Assembly: GCF_016862215.1 (NCBI RefSeq)
Contig: NZ_BOMN01000089.1
Location: 23,915-87,914, forward strand
Reading direction: 5' to 3'
DNA from: Winogradskya humida
GTDB taxonomy: Bacteria > Actinomycetota > Actinomycetes > Mycobacteriales > Micromonosporaceae
Length of the DNA: 64,000 bases
The translations under genes were made by a program, and so were the position numbers. Below the pieces are notes generated by a model. It saw nothing but the letters and a program-made list of their open reading frames with translations, was not told the origin of the DNA and did not search any database. This document shows, piece by piece, positions 24,939 to 33,001 of this stretch; position 1 is the stretch's first letter, and every line of letters begins with the position of its first letter.

Positions 24939-26059
24939 CAACGAGGGTCGCGCTGATCGGCGCCAACGGCCACGGCCGCCACCACCGCCGCTACCTGGCG
25001 GGCCTCGACAGCACCGCGCTGGTGGGCCTGGCCGACACGCAGCCGATCGAGCCCGATCCTCCGGTGCCGGACGGCGCGCGGGTTTTCACCGGCCACCGGG
25101 AGCTGCTGGAGCGGACCGCACCCGACGTGGTCATCATCTGCACGCCGCCGCACACGCACCTGGCGATCGCCGAGGACGCGCTGCACGCCGGAGCCGATGT
25201 GCTGCTGGAGAAGCCGCCCGTCCGGACCCTCGCCGAGCACCGCCGGCTGGCCGGCACCGTGCGTGCCACCGGCCGGGCCTGTCAGGTCGGGTTCCAGGCG
25301 CTCGGATCGCGGGCCGCCGCCCGGCTGTGGGACAGCGTCGCGCAGGAGAAGGTGACCGGCCTTTCCGCGGTGGCGTCCTGGCAGCGCGACGACGCGTACT
25401 ACGCCCGGGCGCCGTGGGCCGGGCGCCGCAGCGTCGGCGGGCAGGCGGTCGTGGACGGCGTGCTGGTCAACCCGCTCGCGCACGCGCTCATGCAGTGCCT
25501 CGCGACGGCGGAGGCCGCCGGGGCGGGGCCGGCGACGGAGCTGGAGGTGGAGCGTTACCGCACCCGGGAGATCGAGGCCGACGACACGGCGTTCGCCCGG
25601 GTCACGTTCGCGACCGGGCTCCGGCTGCTCGTCGCGGTGACGCTCGCGGGTGAGGACTTCATCGCGGGTGAGGTGACCGTCGACGGCAGCGCGGGCCGGG
25701 CCGTCCTCGAATACCCGACCGACCGGCTGATGCTGCCCGGCGAGCCCTGCCTCGTAGCGGTCGACGGCCGGACCGGTCTGCTGGAGAACCTGATCGCGCA
25801 TCGCAGCGACCCCGCCGTGCCCCTGATCGCGCCGCTGTCGCGCACGGAATCGTTCACGGGTCTGATCGAGGCCCTGACCGCCCCGGACCTGCCGCCACCC
25901 ACGCTGCTCGGGCCGCCGCACGTCGAGACGCGCGGCGGTGTCCGGGTCATTCTCGGCATCAACGAGGTGCTGCGGCGGGCCGCGCGGGAGTCGGCACTGC
26001 CCTTCGAAGCAGGGGTGGCATGGGCGGTCCCGCCACACCGTCGGCCACTAGAACACTGA
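24935..26059 (+). CDS. Gfo/Idh/MocA-family oxidoreductase (2)
   Basis: A protein of 374 residues with the N-terminal Rossmann motif ALIGANGHGRHHRR and the family Lys in LLEKPPVRT. It differs clearly from the Gfo/Idh protein at 19512. The GTG start is embedded in the stop of the reductase gene (GTGTGA). The last 101 bases overlap the convergent PmoA-like gene. As last gene of the operon it probably oxidises another pectin-derived sugar. Substrate unknown. Confidence 0.85.
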   Translation: MTTRVALIGANGHGRHHRRYLAGLDSTALVGLADTQPIEPDPPVPDGARVFTGHRELLERTAPDVVIICTPPHTHLAIAEDALHAGADVLLEKPPVRTLAEHRRLAGTVRATGRACQVGFQALGSRAAARLWDSVAQEKVTGLSAVASWQRDDAYYARAPWAGRRSVGGQAVVDGVLVNPLAHALMQCLATAEAAGAGPATELEVERYRTREIEADDTAFARVTFATGLRLLVAVTLAGEDFIAGEVTVDGSAGRAVLEYPTDRLMLPGEPCLVAVDGRTGLLENLIAHRSDPAVPLIAPLSRTESFTGLIEALTAPDLPPPTLLGPPHVETRGGVRVILGINEVLRRAARESALPFEAGVAWAVPPHRRPLEH

Positions 26060-26825
26060 TCTCGCGGGTGATGCCGGTGCCCGCCGGGATGACCAGCGGA
26101 CGCTCGAAGGCGAGCGCGGCACACACCCCGATGTAGTCCCCCGTGCGGACGAACCACCGGTCGTCGTCCCGCAATCCCCGGAACACCAACGTGTAGGCGC
26201 CGGCCGCTCGCTGCACGCCATCGGCCGTTTGCTGCTCCTCGCCCGGGGTTACGCGGATCGCGAGCCACGGGTCCGCGCTGCCGTTGACCGCTTCCTCACC
26301 GATCGCCGACTGCGTGTACGCCACCGCGTCGCCGGGCGCCGCCCGCCAGAAGAAGCCGCCGTAGCCCGCGCCGCCGGGGCGTCCGTTCGTGGCGGGGCTG
26401 CCGAGGGTGACGTCGCGGGTGGCGGGTGCGCTCAGGGCGTACTGAAAAGAAAGCTCCCAACCGCCGGGCGCGACCCGCGCGGAGACCTTGCGCTCCTCGG
26501 TGAGCAGCGTGGTGCCGGCCTGGTCCTGCCACCGGAAGCCCGCGCCGTCCGGGGCGATGCGGCCGTGATCGTCGAGCCAGGTGTAACCCTGGTCGCGCAC
26601 ATAGGTGCGCCCGCCCCAGAAGTTGACGCCGTTGACGTCCTGCATCGCGAGGGACGCGCCGAGGTGCCAGGGATGATCGAACGGCAGTGCCTCGGTGACC
26701 GGCACCCCGCCGAGTGTGCGGACGGGGTGCAGGTAGGGGCGCGGGCCGAGCCTGATGTCGAGTGGCGGGTCGGTGACGTAGGTGGCGATCCCCGCATCGC
26801 CGACCCGCAGATCCTCAGTAGACAA
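25959..26825 (-). CDS. PmoA-like protein (DUF6807 type)
   Basis: A protein of 288 residues without signal peptide. Conserved-looking segments are RPYLHPVRTLGG, FDHPWHLGASLAMQDVNGVNFWGG and RTGDYIGVCAALAFE, as in PmoA/DUF6807 proteins often found beside Gfo/Idh enzymes. The molecular function of this family is not established. It begins with TTG at 26825, inside the stop region of the GH43 gene (11-base overlap), so translation is coupled to it. Its 3' end overlaps the convergent second Gfo/Idh gene by 101 bases. Confidence 0.75.
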   Translation of the reverse strand: MSTEDLRVGDAGIATYVTDPPLDIRLGPRPYLHPVRTLGGVPVTEALPFDHPWHLGASLAMQDVNGVNFWGGRTYVRDQGYTWLDDHGRIAPDGAGFRWQDQAGTTLLTEERKVSARVAPGGWELSFQYALSAPATRDVTLGSPATNGRPGGAGYGGFFWRAAPGDAVAYTQSAIGEEAVNGSADPWLAIRVTPGEEQQTADGVQRAAGAYTLVFRGLRDDDRWFVRTGDYIGVCAALAFERPLVIPAGTGITREISVLVADGVAGPPMPPLLRRAVPTPARPAAAPR

Positions 26826-27798
26826 AGGGCCATCCCGCCGAGTCGTAGCCGATCAGGTTGATTCCCAGGTATGACGCGCCGCTGTCCGCATAGTAGTGGT
26901 AGACGAGCACATCCGCGTCGGTGTCGGTGAAGACCGCCTGGTGACCGGGGCCGTGGATCGAGCCGTGCGAGGCGAGCATCTCGGTGCCCCCGCCGGACGT
27001 CATGGCCGTGCCGTTACGGTCGACGAACGGCCCGGTCACGCTGGTCGAACGACCGACCATGATGCGGTAGGTGCTGGCAGCCCCCGCGCAGCACCGGTCG
27101 AACGACACCCACAGGTAGTAGTACGAGCCGTGCTTGACCAGGTACGGCGCCTCGATCGCACCACCACCGCGCCCGGCCAGCGAACGGACGGTCGAATCCG
27201 AACGTTTCCCGGTGGACGCGTTCAGGGCGACCATCTTGATGCCCGACCAGAACGATCCGAACGTCAGCCACCAGTTCCCCGACGGGTCGACGTAGAGGTT
27301 CGGGTCGATCGCGTTGTAGTCGTTCGCCGACGACGTCTCGATCACCAGGCCGTTGTTCGTCCAGCTCCCGGACGCGCCCGTGGTGCTGGTCGCCAGGAAG
27401 ATCGCCGACTTGTTGGACCCGAACGTCGACGCGGAGTAGTAGAGATAATAACGGCCGTTACGGTACGAGATGTCGGGCGCCCACAGATTGTTACTGCCCC
27501 CGGTGTACGCGGTCGTCCACGACGCGCCGCCCGGGAAGACGGCGCCCGCATTGCGGAAGGCCGTGCGGTCGGCCGAGGTCTTCAACTGGATGTTCGCCCC
27601 GGTGTACGCGGCCAGGTAGGTCCCGGCCGGCGTCTTCACCATGGACGGATCGTGGATGCCCGTGTCGCCGGTCACCGCGCCGGGATTGGGATAGGCCGCC
27701 AGGGCCTGCGCCGGGGTCGCACCCGTGGTGATCAACGCCAGGGTGACCGCACCGGCCAATGCTGCGAGTCTGCTCATCAAGGCACTGTTACCGCTCAC
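26815..27798 (-). CDS. secreted GH43 arabinan endo-1,5-alpha-L-arabinosidase
   Basis: A protein of 327 residues with a signal peptide cleaved near AQALA. The five-bladed propeller residues are visible: Asp in GIHDPSM, Asp in AIDPNLY and Glu in AIEAPYLVKHG. The motif GSFWSGIKM supports the endo-arabinanase subgroup. It would cut the arabinan side chains of pectin outside the cell. GTG 27798 has AGGTGGG a few bases upstream; ATG 27777 lacks one. It is preceded by a terminator of the pectate lyase gene, so it has its own promoter, and it is coupled to the PmoA-like gene. Confidence 0.92.
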   Translation of the reverse strand: MSGNSALMSRLAALAGAVTLALITTGATPAQALAAYPNPGAVTGDTGIHDPSMVKTPAGTYLAAYTGANIQLKTSADRTAFRNAGAVFPGGASWTTAYTGGSNNLWAPDISYRNGRYYLYYSASTFGSNKSAIFLATSTTGASGSWTNNGLVIETSSANDYNAIDPNLYVDPSGNWWLTFGSFWSGIKMVALNASTGKRSDSTVRSLAGRGGGAIEAPYLVKHGSYYYLWVSFDRCCAGAASTYRIMVGRSTSVTGPFVDRNGTAMTSGGGTEMLASHGSIHGPGHQAVFTDTDADVLVYHYYADSGASYLGINLIGYDSAGWPFVY

Positions 27799-27835
27799 AA
27801 CCCACCTCGCAATATGTCACGGCGATTTCTGCCAC

Positions 27836-27863
27836 ATGACGAATATGTATTGATGAACGTCAT
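27836..27863. promoter_or_regulatory. inverted repeat in the GH43 promoter region
   Basis: ATGACG at 27836-27841 and CGTCAT at 27858-27863 flank an AT-rich stretch about 40 bases before the GH43 start. The AT-rich stretch stands out in this GC-rich window and probably contains the promoter. Regulator unknown. Confidence 0.3.
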
Positions 27864-27879
27864 TGCGTATTGGACACGG

Positions 27880-27913
27880 GAGGTCCCCGCCGCGACAGTG
27901 CGGCGGAGACCTC
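27880..27913 (-). terminator. hairpin terminator after pectate lyase PL1
   Basis: A 14-base stem with one mismatch (27880-27893 with 27900-27913) and a six-base loop lies 41 bases past the PL1 stop. There is no U-run, as is usual for actinobacteria. Confidence 0.65.
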
Positions 27914-27953
27914 GGTCCAGCGTTCGATCGATCAGTCGATCACCCGATCCCGG

Positions 27954-28967
27954 TCAGAGCGTGATGCGCCCCGCGCCGGAGCTCGCCGTGACGGCCGACT
28001 TCACCGCGCCGGCGGCATCCGCCGTGTAGCTGTACGGGATACTCGCGACACTGCCACCCGTCTGGCCCGCACCGGAGTTCACCAGCAGGTTGCCCCGCGC
28101 GACCAGCGTGCCCGGGCCGGAGTCGGCCTCACCCAGGTGGTACGGGTCGGCGACACCCTCGAAGGAGTTGTTCTCCACCAGGACACCGGCGCCCTCGGTC
28201 GAGGCGACGCCGTATCCACTGTTGTTGTAGTAGTAGTTGTTGTAGACGTGCACCGGGTTGCCGAACCGCACCCGCGGATGACGCTGGGTGGACGCGTCGA
28301 ACCAGTTGTGGTGATAGGTCACCCGCAGATGCCCGGTGTCCTGGCTGGCATTGCTGTCACTGTGACCGAGCAACATGGACTTGTCGTGATCGAACACGTG
28401 GTTCCAGCTCACGGTCACGAAGTCCGACCCACGCTTGATGTCGACCGCGCCGTCGTACCCGTCGCTGAAGGTGTTGTGGTCGATCCAGATGTTCGTCGCG
28501 GACGTCTGCACGTTGATCGCGTCGTCATCCCACCCGCGGAATGTCAGATTACGGATGATGACGTTCTTGTCACCGTTGACGTTCAGACCACACCCGACGA
28601 TGGCAGAACCCGCGTTGCCGATGATCGTCTTGTTGGAGCGGACCCGCAGCATGCCGCTGCAGCTGATCGTCCCGGACACCCGGATGACCGACGCGGCGGT
28701 CGCACCGACGGCGGTCGTCAGGGCGGACGCACTGGTCACGGTCGTGGTCGCCGCACTACCGCCGCCGGTGGTGCCGCCGTTCTGGGTGGCCCACCCGACC
28801 AGCTGATCGACCGCGGCGAGCGGGGCCGCGGCCTGCCCGGTTGCGGCCTTTTCGGTCCCGGCCGCGGGGCGGTCGGCTGCGTTCGCTGTTCCGGCCGCCG
28901 CGATGAGGACGAGACCGGTCGCACCGGCGGAAGCGGCCAGCACGAGATGGCGCATCTTCTTGCGCAT
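27954..28967 (-). CDS. secreted pectate lyase, PL1 family
   Basis: A protein of 337 residues with a signal peptide ending TANA. The right-handed beta-helix markers are WIDHNTFSDGYDGAVDIK, SWNHVFDHDKSMLLGHSD and the catalytic-region RHPRVRFG. It would cleave polygalacturonate by calcium-dependent beta-elimination outside the cell. AGGAG precedes the ATG. It is transcribed away from the GT39 gene terminators, with LacI-like sites in the 374-base upstream region. Together with UxaC, the importer and the LacI regulator it points to pectin use. Confidence 0.94.
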   Translation of the reverse strand: MRKKMRHLVLAASAGATGLVLIAAAGTANAADRPAAGTEKAATGQAAAPLAAVDQLVGWATQNGGTTGGGSAATTTVTSASALTTAVGATAASVIRVSGTISCSGMLRVRSNKTIIGNAGSAIVGCGLNVNGDKNVIIRNLTFRGWDDDAINVQTSATNIWIDHNTFSDGYDGAVDIKRGSDFVTVSWNHVFDHDKSMLLGHSDSNASQDTGHLRVTYHHNWFDASTQRHPRVRFGNPVHVYNNYYYNNSGYGVASTEGAGVLVENNSFEGVADPYHLGEADSGPGTLVARGNLLVNSGAGQTGGSVASIPYSYTADAAGAVKSAVTASSGAGRITL

Positions 28968-29140
28968 GGTGTTCTCCTAGCGATTCTGTTTTGCCGCGCG
29001 GGGGATCGCGGCCCGGAGGTAAGTCGCTGCCGGCTCAATTGCCTGAAAGGGGACCTTGCCCTTGTCCGTGCGGCCGGGCACCGGTCGGCTCTCTGCCGAT
29101 GACTGCCGACGGGGCTGATCCCCGCGCCCGCTTTGCCCGA

Positions 29141-29154
29141 AGCAAGCGCTTACC
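29141..29154. promoter_or_regulatory. LacI-type palindrome upstream of pectate lyase
   Basis: AGCAAGCGCTTACC carries the core GnAAnCGnTTnC of LacI-family operators, 174 bases before the PL1 start. It resembles the site at 19357 and may bind the same regulator. Confidence 0.5.
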
Positions 29155-29190
29155 TGTTTCCAGAACAACACAGACGGATGTCGATGTGAA

Positions 29191-29218
29191 GACAAACCCG
29201 TTTGCAGGTTGTTTGCAG
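29191..29218 (-). promoter_or_regulatory. repeated TGCAAAC half-sites upstream of pectate lyase
   Basis: On the minus strand CTGCAAAC occurs twice, 11 bases apart (29211-29218 and 29200-29207). The second copy faces GTTTGTC across two bases. These are the half-sites of the 19486 operator with a different spacing. Confidence 0.4.
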
Positions 29219-29230
29219 TCAGAACGGGAT

Positions 29231-29259
29231 CTTCCCGGCGGACCGTCCACGCCGGGAAG
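29231..29259 (-). terminator. second hairpin behind the GT39 gene
   Basis: A perfect 10-base stem (29231-29240 with 29250-29259) around a 9-base loop, 15 bases beyond the stronger hairpin at 29275. The two probably act in tandem. Confidence 0.5.
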
Positions 29260-29274
29260 GCGTTCCCACACGGT

Positions 29275-29308
29275 TCAGGCCGGCCGGTGTTCCCACCGGC
29301 CGGCCTGA
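29275..29308 (-). terminator. strong hairpin terminator of the GT39 gene
   Basis: A perfect 15-base stem closed by a TTCC loop (29275-29289 with 29294-29308), 33 bases past the GT39 stop. It is the strongest hairpin seen in the window. Confidence 0.75.
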
Positions 29309-29341
29309 TCATGGCCTTCGGAACGAGCGGACTGCGCCGGG

Positions 29342-31630
29342 TCAGCCGCAGCGGTAGAGCGGCTGATCCGCCGGCACCGCCGGGTCGGACACGGCAGCAC
29401 AGGTGGCGGTAACCCAGTCGGAGATGGCCTGGGTGGTGCCGCCACTGCCGCCGCCCGGGCCGCCGAAGCCTCTGCCGCCGGACGCCGCGAGCATGAAGTA
29501 GTGCAGGTCGCCCTGTCCGACCAGTTTCTGGACGCCGGCGAGGGTCGGCTGGGGCACACTGCCGCTGAAGCCACCCATCGGCATGTACGTGTGCCCGGTC
29601 GCCAGGATGTACGGCGACGCGATGTTCCAGGAGGCGGTCGCCGCCACGAAGCGGGCCTTGCCCTGGTTCGCCGTCAGGTAGTCGTCGAGCTTCTGCTGCT
29701 CCGCGGTCAGCGTCGCCGTCGTGTCCCCACCCGGCCCACCACGACCGCCCCCACCGGGGAACCCGCCTCCACCGTTCGCGCCTCCACCGGGAAAACCACC
29801 ACCGCTTGCCCCACCACCTGGGAAGACCCCACCGTTCGCGGCACCACCGTTCGCCTGTCTGCTGCCCCCGAACCCACCACCACCACCGCCGCCGCCGAAG
29901 CCACCGCTGCTCGGGCCCGCGGAGGCGTCGAAGGCGCTGCCGGAGTAGCGGGAGTCCAGGACCGATCCGGCCCAGACGCTGGGCACCGTGACCATCGCGG
30001 CGACCGCGAGCGCCATCGCCACGGTCAGCACGCGACCGCCGGGCCGGGGCAGCCGCGGCACGAGCACCGCGGCCATGACCAGCAGCGCCACAACGCCGAC
30101 CCCGAGCACTGTCCATCGCAGCCACGGGAGGAAATCCGGGAACTGGCCTGCCAGATAGACCGTCCACGCGAGCTCCGCCACCACCAGGGCCGGAAGCTGC
30201 CAGCGCGCGCTGCCGTCACGTAGCCCACGCCAGGCCCGCACGATCGCGGCGGCGGACAGCGCGGCCAGAGCCGGGGCGAGCGACGACATGTACGCCGTGT
30301 GCGGGATCGACATCTTGCTGAACACCGCCGCCACCGTGACCAGCCACAGTCCCCAGAACAGGTAGTTGGCGCGCGACGCGTCGGTCCGGGGTGCGCGGCC
30401 GGCGGCGATCAGCCCGAAGATCAGTCCGAGCAGCGCCAGCGGGTACAGCCACCCGATCTGCGCGCCGTAGCGCTCGCCGACCAGCTTGGACGCCCCGTCA
30501 CCGCCCCCGCCCGGCCCACCACCGCCACCCGCACCACCCCGCTCAGCACGGCCACCCGAATCCCCCTGACCGCCCGGGAAACCCTGACCACCCGGGAAAC
30601 CCTGGCCACCCGCATAAGCCTGACCAGCCGAGTCACCCTCACCGCCCGAATACCCCTGGCCGCCCGGATAGCCCTGGCCGCCCGGGAGCCCCTGGCCGCC
30701 CGGGACAGCTTGGTTGCTCTGGTCAGCTCCGGGCGTACCTGCAGCGGGATTTTGACCTTGGTTGCCGCCGCCGGTGAACATCGATCGGACCGCGCCGGGG
30801 ACGTGAAGGCCGAAGCGGTCGATGCCGTTGTAGCCGAAGACCATGGCGATGGCGGTGTTGTTGGTGCTGCCGTCCACATAGGGGCGGTCGGAGTCGGGCG
30901 TGATCTCGTACAGTGCGACCCAGGAGATCGAGACGGCCAGGGCGACCGCGCCCGCGGCGGCGAGATTGCCGAGCCTGCGCCGCCACCCGCCGTGCGCGGC
31001 GACCAGATAGGTGATGCCCATGGCCGGCAGGATGAGCCAGGCCTGCAGCATCTTGGCCTGGAAGCCGACGCCGACCCAGACCCCGGAGAGCACCAGCGGG
31101 CCGAGCCGGCGCGACATCAGCGCGAGCTGGAACGCGTCGGCGGCGAGGACGAGGCAGAGGGTGAGCAGGCCGTCCTCCATCGGGTGGCCGAACATGGAGG
31201 CGATGATGGGCGTGAAGCCGAACAGGGCCGCGGCGAGCAGACCGGCGGCGGGCCCGGCGAAGCGCCGCCCGATCCGGTACATCACGAGGACGGCGATGAC
31301 GCCCTCGATGACCTGGGGCAGCGTCAGGGACCACGCGTGGTAGCCGAAGATGCGCGCCGAGAGGGCCTGCGGGACGAACGAGCCGGCCAGTTTGTCGATG
31401 GTGATCGTCGCGCCGGGGTCCAGGGCGCCGTAGAAGAACGCCTTCCAGCTCACCGACATGCTCTTGGCGGCGACCGAGTAGTAGAGCGCGTAGCCGCTGT
31501 CGCGGATGCGCAGGCCGTAGAGGACCGCGGCGACCAGGGCTATGCCCAGCAGCGCCGGGCGTGCCCAGCCGGGCTGGCCCTCCGGGGAGCGCCAGAAGAT
31601 GAGCCGACCCGTTACGCGAAACGCACTCAC
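29342..31630 (-). CDS. GT39-family (ArnT/PMT-like) membrane glycosyltransferase with Gly-rich loops
   Basis: A protein of 762 residues with about twelve membrane segments. The region ALDPGATITIDKLAGSFVPQ, with its acidic residue after the first membrane segment, fits polyprenyl-phosphate-sugar transferases of the GT39 type. Two extracytoplasmic insertions are extremely Gly-rich. The first has repeated GGQGYP/GGQGFP hexapeptides and the second is a Gly-Phe-Pro-Gly stretch before a soluble C-terminal domain. The GTG at 31630 is chosen because GGAGAGG lies 5 bases upstream. It would transfer a sugar onto an envelope acceptor. Acceptor unknown. Two hairpins follow it. Confidence 0.82.
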   Translation of the reverse strand: MSAFRVTGRLIFWRSPEGQPGWARPALLGIALVAAVLYGLRIRDSGYALYYSVAAKSMSVSWKAFFYGALDPGATITIDKLAGSFVPQALSARIFGYHAWSLTLPQVIEGVIAVLVMYRIGRRFAGPAAGLLAAALFGFTPIIASMFGHPMEDGLLTLCLVLAADAFQLALMSRRLGPLVLSGVWVGVGFQAKMLQAWLILPAMGITYLVAAHGGWRRRLGNLAAAGAVALAVSISWVALYEITPDSDRPYVDGSTNNTAIAMVFGYNGIDRFGLHVPGAVRSMFTGGGNQGQNPAAGTPGADQSNQAVPGGQGLPGGQGYPGGQGYSGGEGDSAGQAYAGGQGFPGGQGFPGGQGDSGGRAERGGAGGGGGPGGGGDGASKLVGERYGAQIGWLYPLALLGLIFGLIAAGRAPRTDASRANYLFWGLWLVTVAAVFSKMSIPHTAYMSSLAPALAALSAAAIVRAWRGLRDGSARWQLPALVVAELAWTVYLAGQFPDFLPWLRWTVLGVGVVALLVMAAVLVPRLPRPGGRVLTVAMALAVAAMVTVPSVWAGSVLDSRYSGSAFDASAGPSSGGFGGGGGGGGFGGSRQANGGAANGGVFPGGGASGGGFPGGGANGGGGFPGGGGRGGPGGDTTATLTAEQQKLDDYLTANQGKARFVAATASWNIASPYILATGHTYMPMGGFSGSVPQPTLAGVQKLVGQGDLHYFMLAASGGRGFGGPGGGSGGTTQAISDWVTATCAAVSDPAVPADQPLYRCG

Positions 31631-31723
31631 AAGAGCCTCTCCACCACATTTGTCCACCGATGTCCGCGCAGCATGCCCGCCGAACCTCACGGGCACCTGC
31701 GTCCCACCTCAAAGAACGCTCCT

Positions 31724-31779
31724 AGGCCTGTTTCATAACTGGACCCGCCGCAGCCCGGCCTCAGTTGTGAAACAGGCCT
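31724..31779. repeat. 18-bp inverted repeat between divergent genes
   Basis: The arms at 31724-31741 and 31762-31779 are inverted copies with one mismatch, around a 20-base spacer, flanked by CTAG-like and TTAG-like bases. It lies between two divergent genes, where a terminator has no obvious use. The right arm overlaps a possible -35 box (TTGTGA, 31765-31770). It may be an operator or the remnant of a small mobile element. Confidence 0.6.
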
Positions 31780-31786
31780 TAGCTCA

Positions 31787-31792
31787 TAGGGT
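31787..31792 (+). promoter_or_regulatory. -10 box for a leaderless AI-2E transporter message
   Basis: TAGGGT ends 6 bases before ATG 31799, with TTGTGA 16 bases further upstream. The spacing fits a leaderless transcript. The inverted repeat reaches into this promoter. Confidence 0.4.
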
Positions 31793-31798
31793 GATCAC

Positions 31799-32908
31799 AT
31801 GGCCGGCTCGCTTAACCCAGTAAAGACGCGCACCGCGTTGCGCACCTCGGCACGGATCTCCTTGGAGACGCTGCTCGTCCTGCTCATGACAGGCGTGGTC
31901 CTGTGGATCCTCGGTCAGATGTGGTCGGTGATCTGGCCGCTCGTCGTGGCGCTGCTGCTCACCACGCTGACCTGGCCACCCGTACGGTGGCTGCGCAAGC
32001 ACGGCTGGAAACCGGCGCTGGCGGCCGCGCTCGTGACCGTGCTCTTCCTGCTCGTGCTCGCGGGCACCGTGGTGCTGATCGCGGTGCCGGTGGCCTCGCA
32101 GTCGCCGGAGCTCGCCAGCGGGGTCGTCGACGGCATCCAGCACCTGCGCGAATGGGCGTCGGGGCCGCCGCTGAACATCGGTGACGATCAGGTCACCAGC
32201 GCGCTCGACACCGCCCTCGACCGGATCCAGAACAGCGTCGGCGACATCGTCAACTACACCGTGACCGGTGTCAGCACCGTCGTAAATGGCCTGGTCACGG
32301 CCATCCTGGCGCTGTTCCTGATGTTCTTCTTCCTCAAGGACGGCCCGCGGTTCCTGCCGTGGCTGGCCCGCCAGCTGCCCGGCCGGCTCGCCGTCGACGT
32401 GCCCACGGTCGCCGGGCGCAGCTGGGACACGCTGGGCGCGTTCGTGCGCTCGCAGGCCTTCGTCGGCCTGCTCGACGCCGTCTTCATCGGCCTCGGCCTG
32501 TGGATCGTGGGTGTCCCGCTGGTGCTGCCCCTGGCAGTGCTGACGTTCGTCACGGCGTTCGTGCCGATCGTCGGGGCGCTGTTCGCGGGCTTTGTCGCCG
32601 TACTCATCGCATTGGTCTCGAACGGCTGGACCGACGCGCTGATCGTGCTGGCCATCATCGTGGCCGTGCAGCAGCTCGAGGGCAACGTCTTCCAGCCGAT
32701 GGTGCAGAGCCGCGGCCTGGGCCTGCACGCCGCGGTGGTTCTGCTGGCCGTGACGCTCGGCGGTAGCCTCGCCGGCATCGTGGGCAGCCTCCTGGCGGTG
32801 CCGATCGCCGCGCTCATCGCGGTCTTCTGGATCTACGTACGCGAGCAGCTGAGCGACCCGGTCCCCGATGCCGTCCCGGACGAACCCGCGGAAGTGCCGG
32901 CGGATTAG
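31799..32908 (+). CDS. AI-2E family transporter (PF01594-type)
   Basis: A membrane protein of 369 residues with about seven to eight hydrophobic segments. The family pattern appears in the central helix MFFFLKDGPRFLPWL and the conserved C-terminal QQLEGNVFQPMVQSRGLGLHAAVVLLAVTLGG. Some relatives export autoinducer-2 and others are Na+/H+ antiporters, so the substrate is unknown. The stop codon lies inside the stem of a terminator hairpin. Confidence 0.88.
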   Translation: MAGSLNPVKTRTALRTSARISLETLLVLLMTGVVLWILGQMWSVIWPLVVALLLTTLTWPPVRWLRKHGWKPALAAALVTVLFLLVLAGTVVLIAVPVASQSPELASGVVDGIQHLREWASGPPLNIGDDQVTSALDTALDRIQNSVGDIVNYTVTGVSTVVNGLVTAILALFLMFFFLKDGPRFLPWLARQLPGRLAVDVPTVAGRSWDTLGAFVRSQAFVGLLDAVFIGLGLWIVGVPLVLPLAVLTFVTAFVPIVGALFAGFVAVLIALVSNGWTDALIVLAIIVAVQQLEGNVFQPMVQSRGLGLHAAVVLLAVTLGGSLAGIVGSLLAVPIAALIAVFWIYVREQLSDPVPDAVPDEPAEVPAD

Positions 32909-32932
32909 TCAATTGTCCTAATTAATCCGCCG
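32898..32932 (+). terminator. hairpin terminator overlapping the AI-2E gene stop
   Basis: A perfect 10-base stem (32898-32907 with 32923-32932), extendable by two pairs including a G-T, with an AT-rich loop. The TAG stop lies in the left arm. Confidence 0.65.
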
Positions 32933-33001
32933 AGCCGATCTACCCGTGTACTGCCCCAGCGGCCCCTCTCCGTGGACCGCCCCGACCCTGGGAGGCAGCA
33001 C

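Larger units (their letters stand above)
28968..29341 (-). promoter_or_regulatory. upstream region of PL1 pectate lyase
   Basis: A 374-base stretch without a gene. It contains a LacI-type palindrome, paired TGCAAAC half-sites and two strong hairpins that end the convergent-side GT39 transcript. The first 150 bases are less GC-rich than the neighbours and presumably hold the pectate lyase promoter, but no clear -35/-10 pair stands out. Confidence 0.5.

Noticed and set aside
31724..31779. Rho-independent terminator
   Set aside because: It lies between two divergent genes, so neither transcript would end there; kept as an inverted repeat of unknown role.
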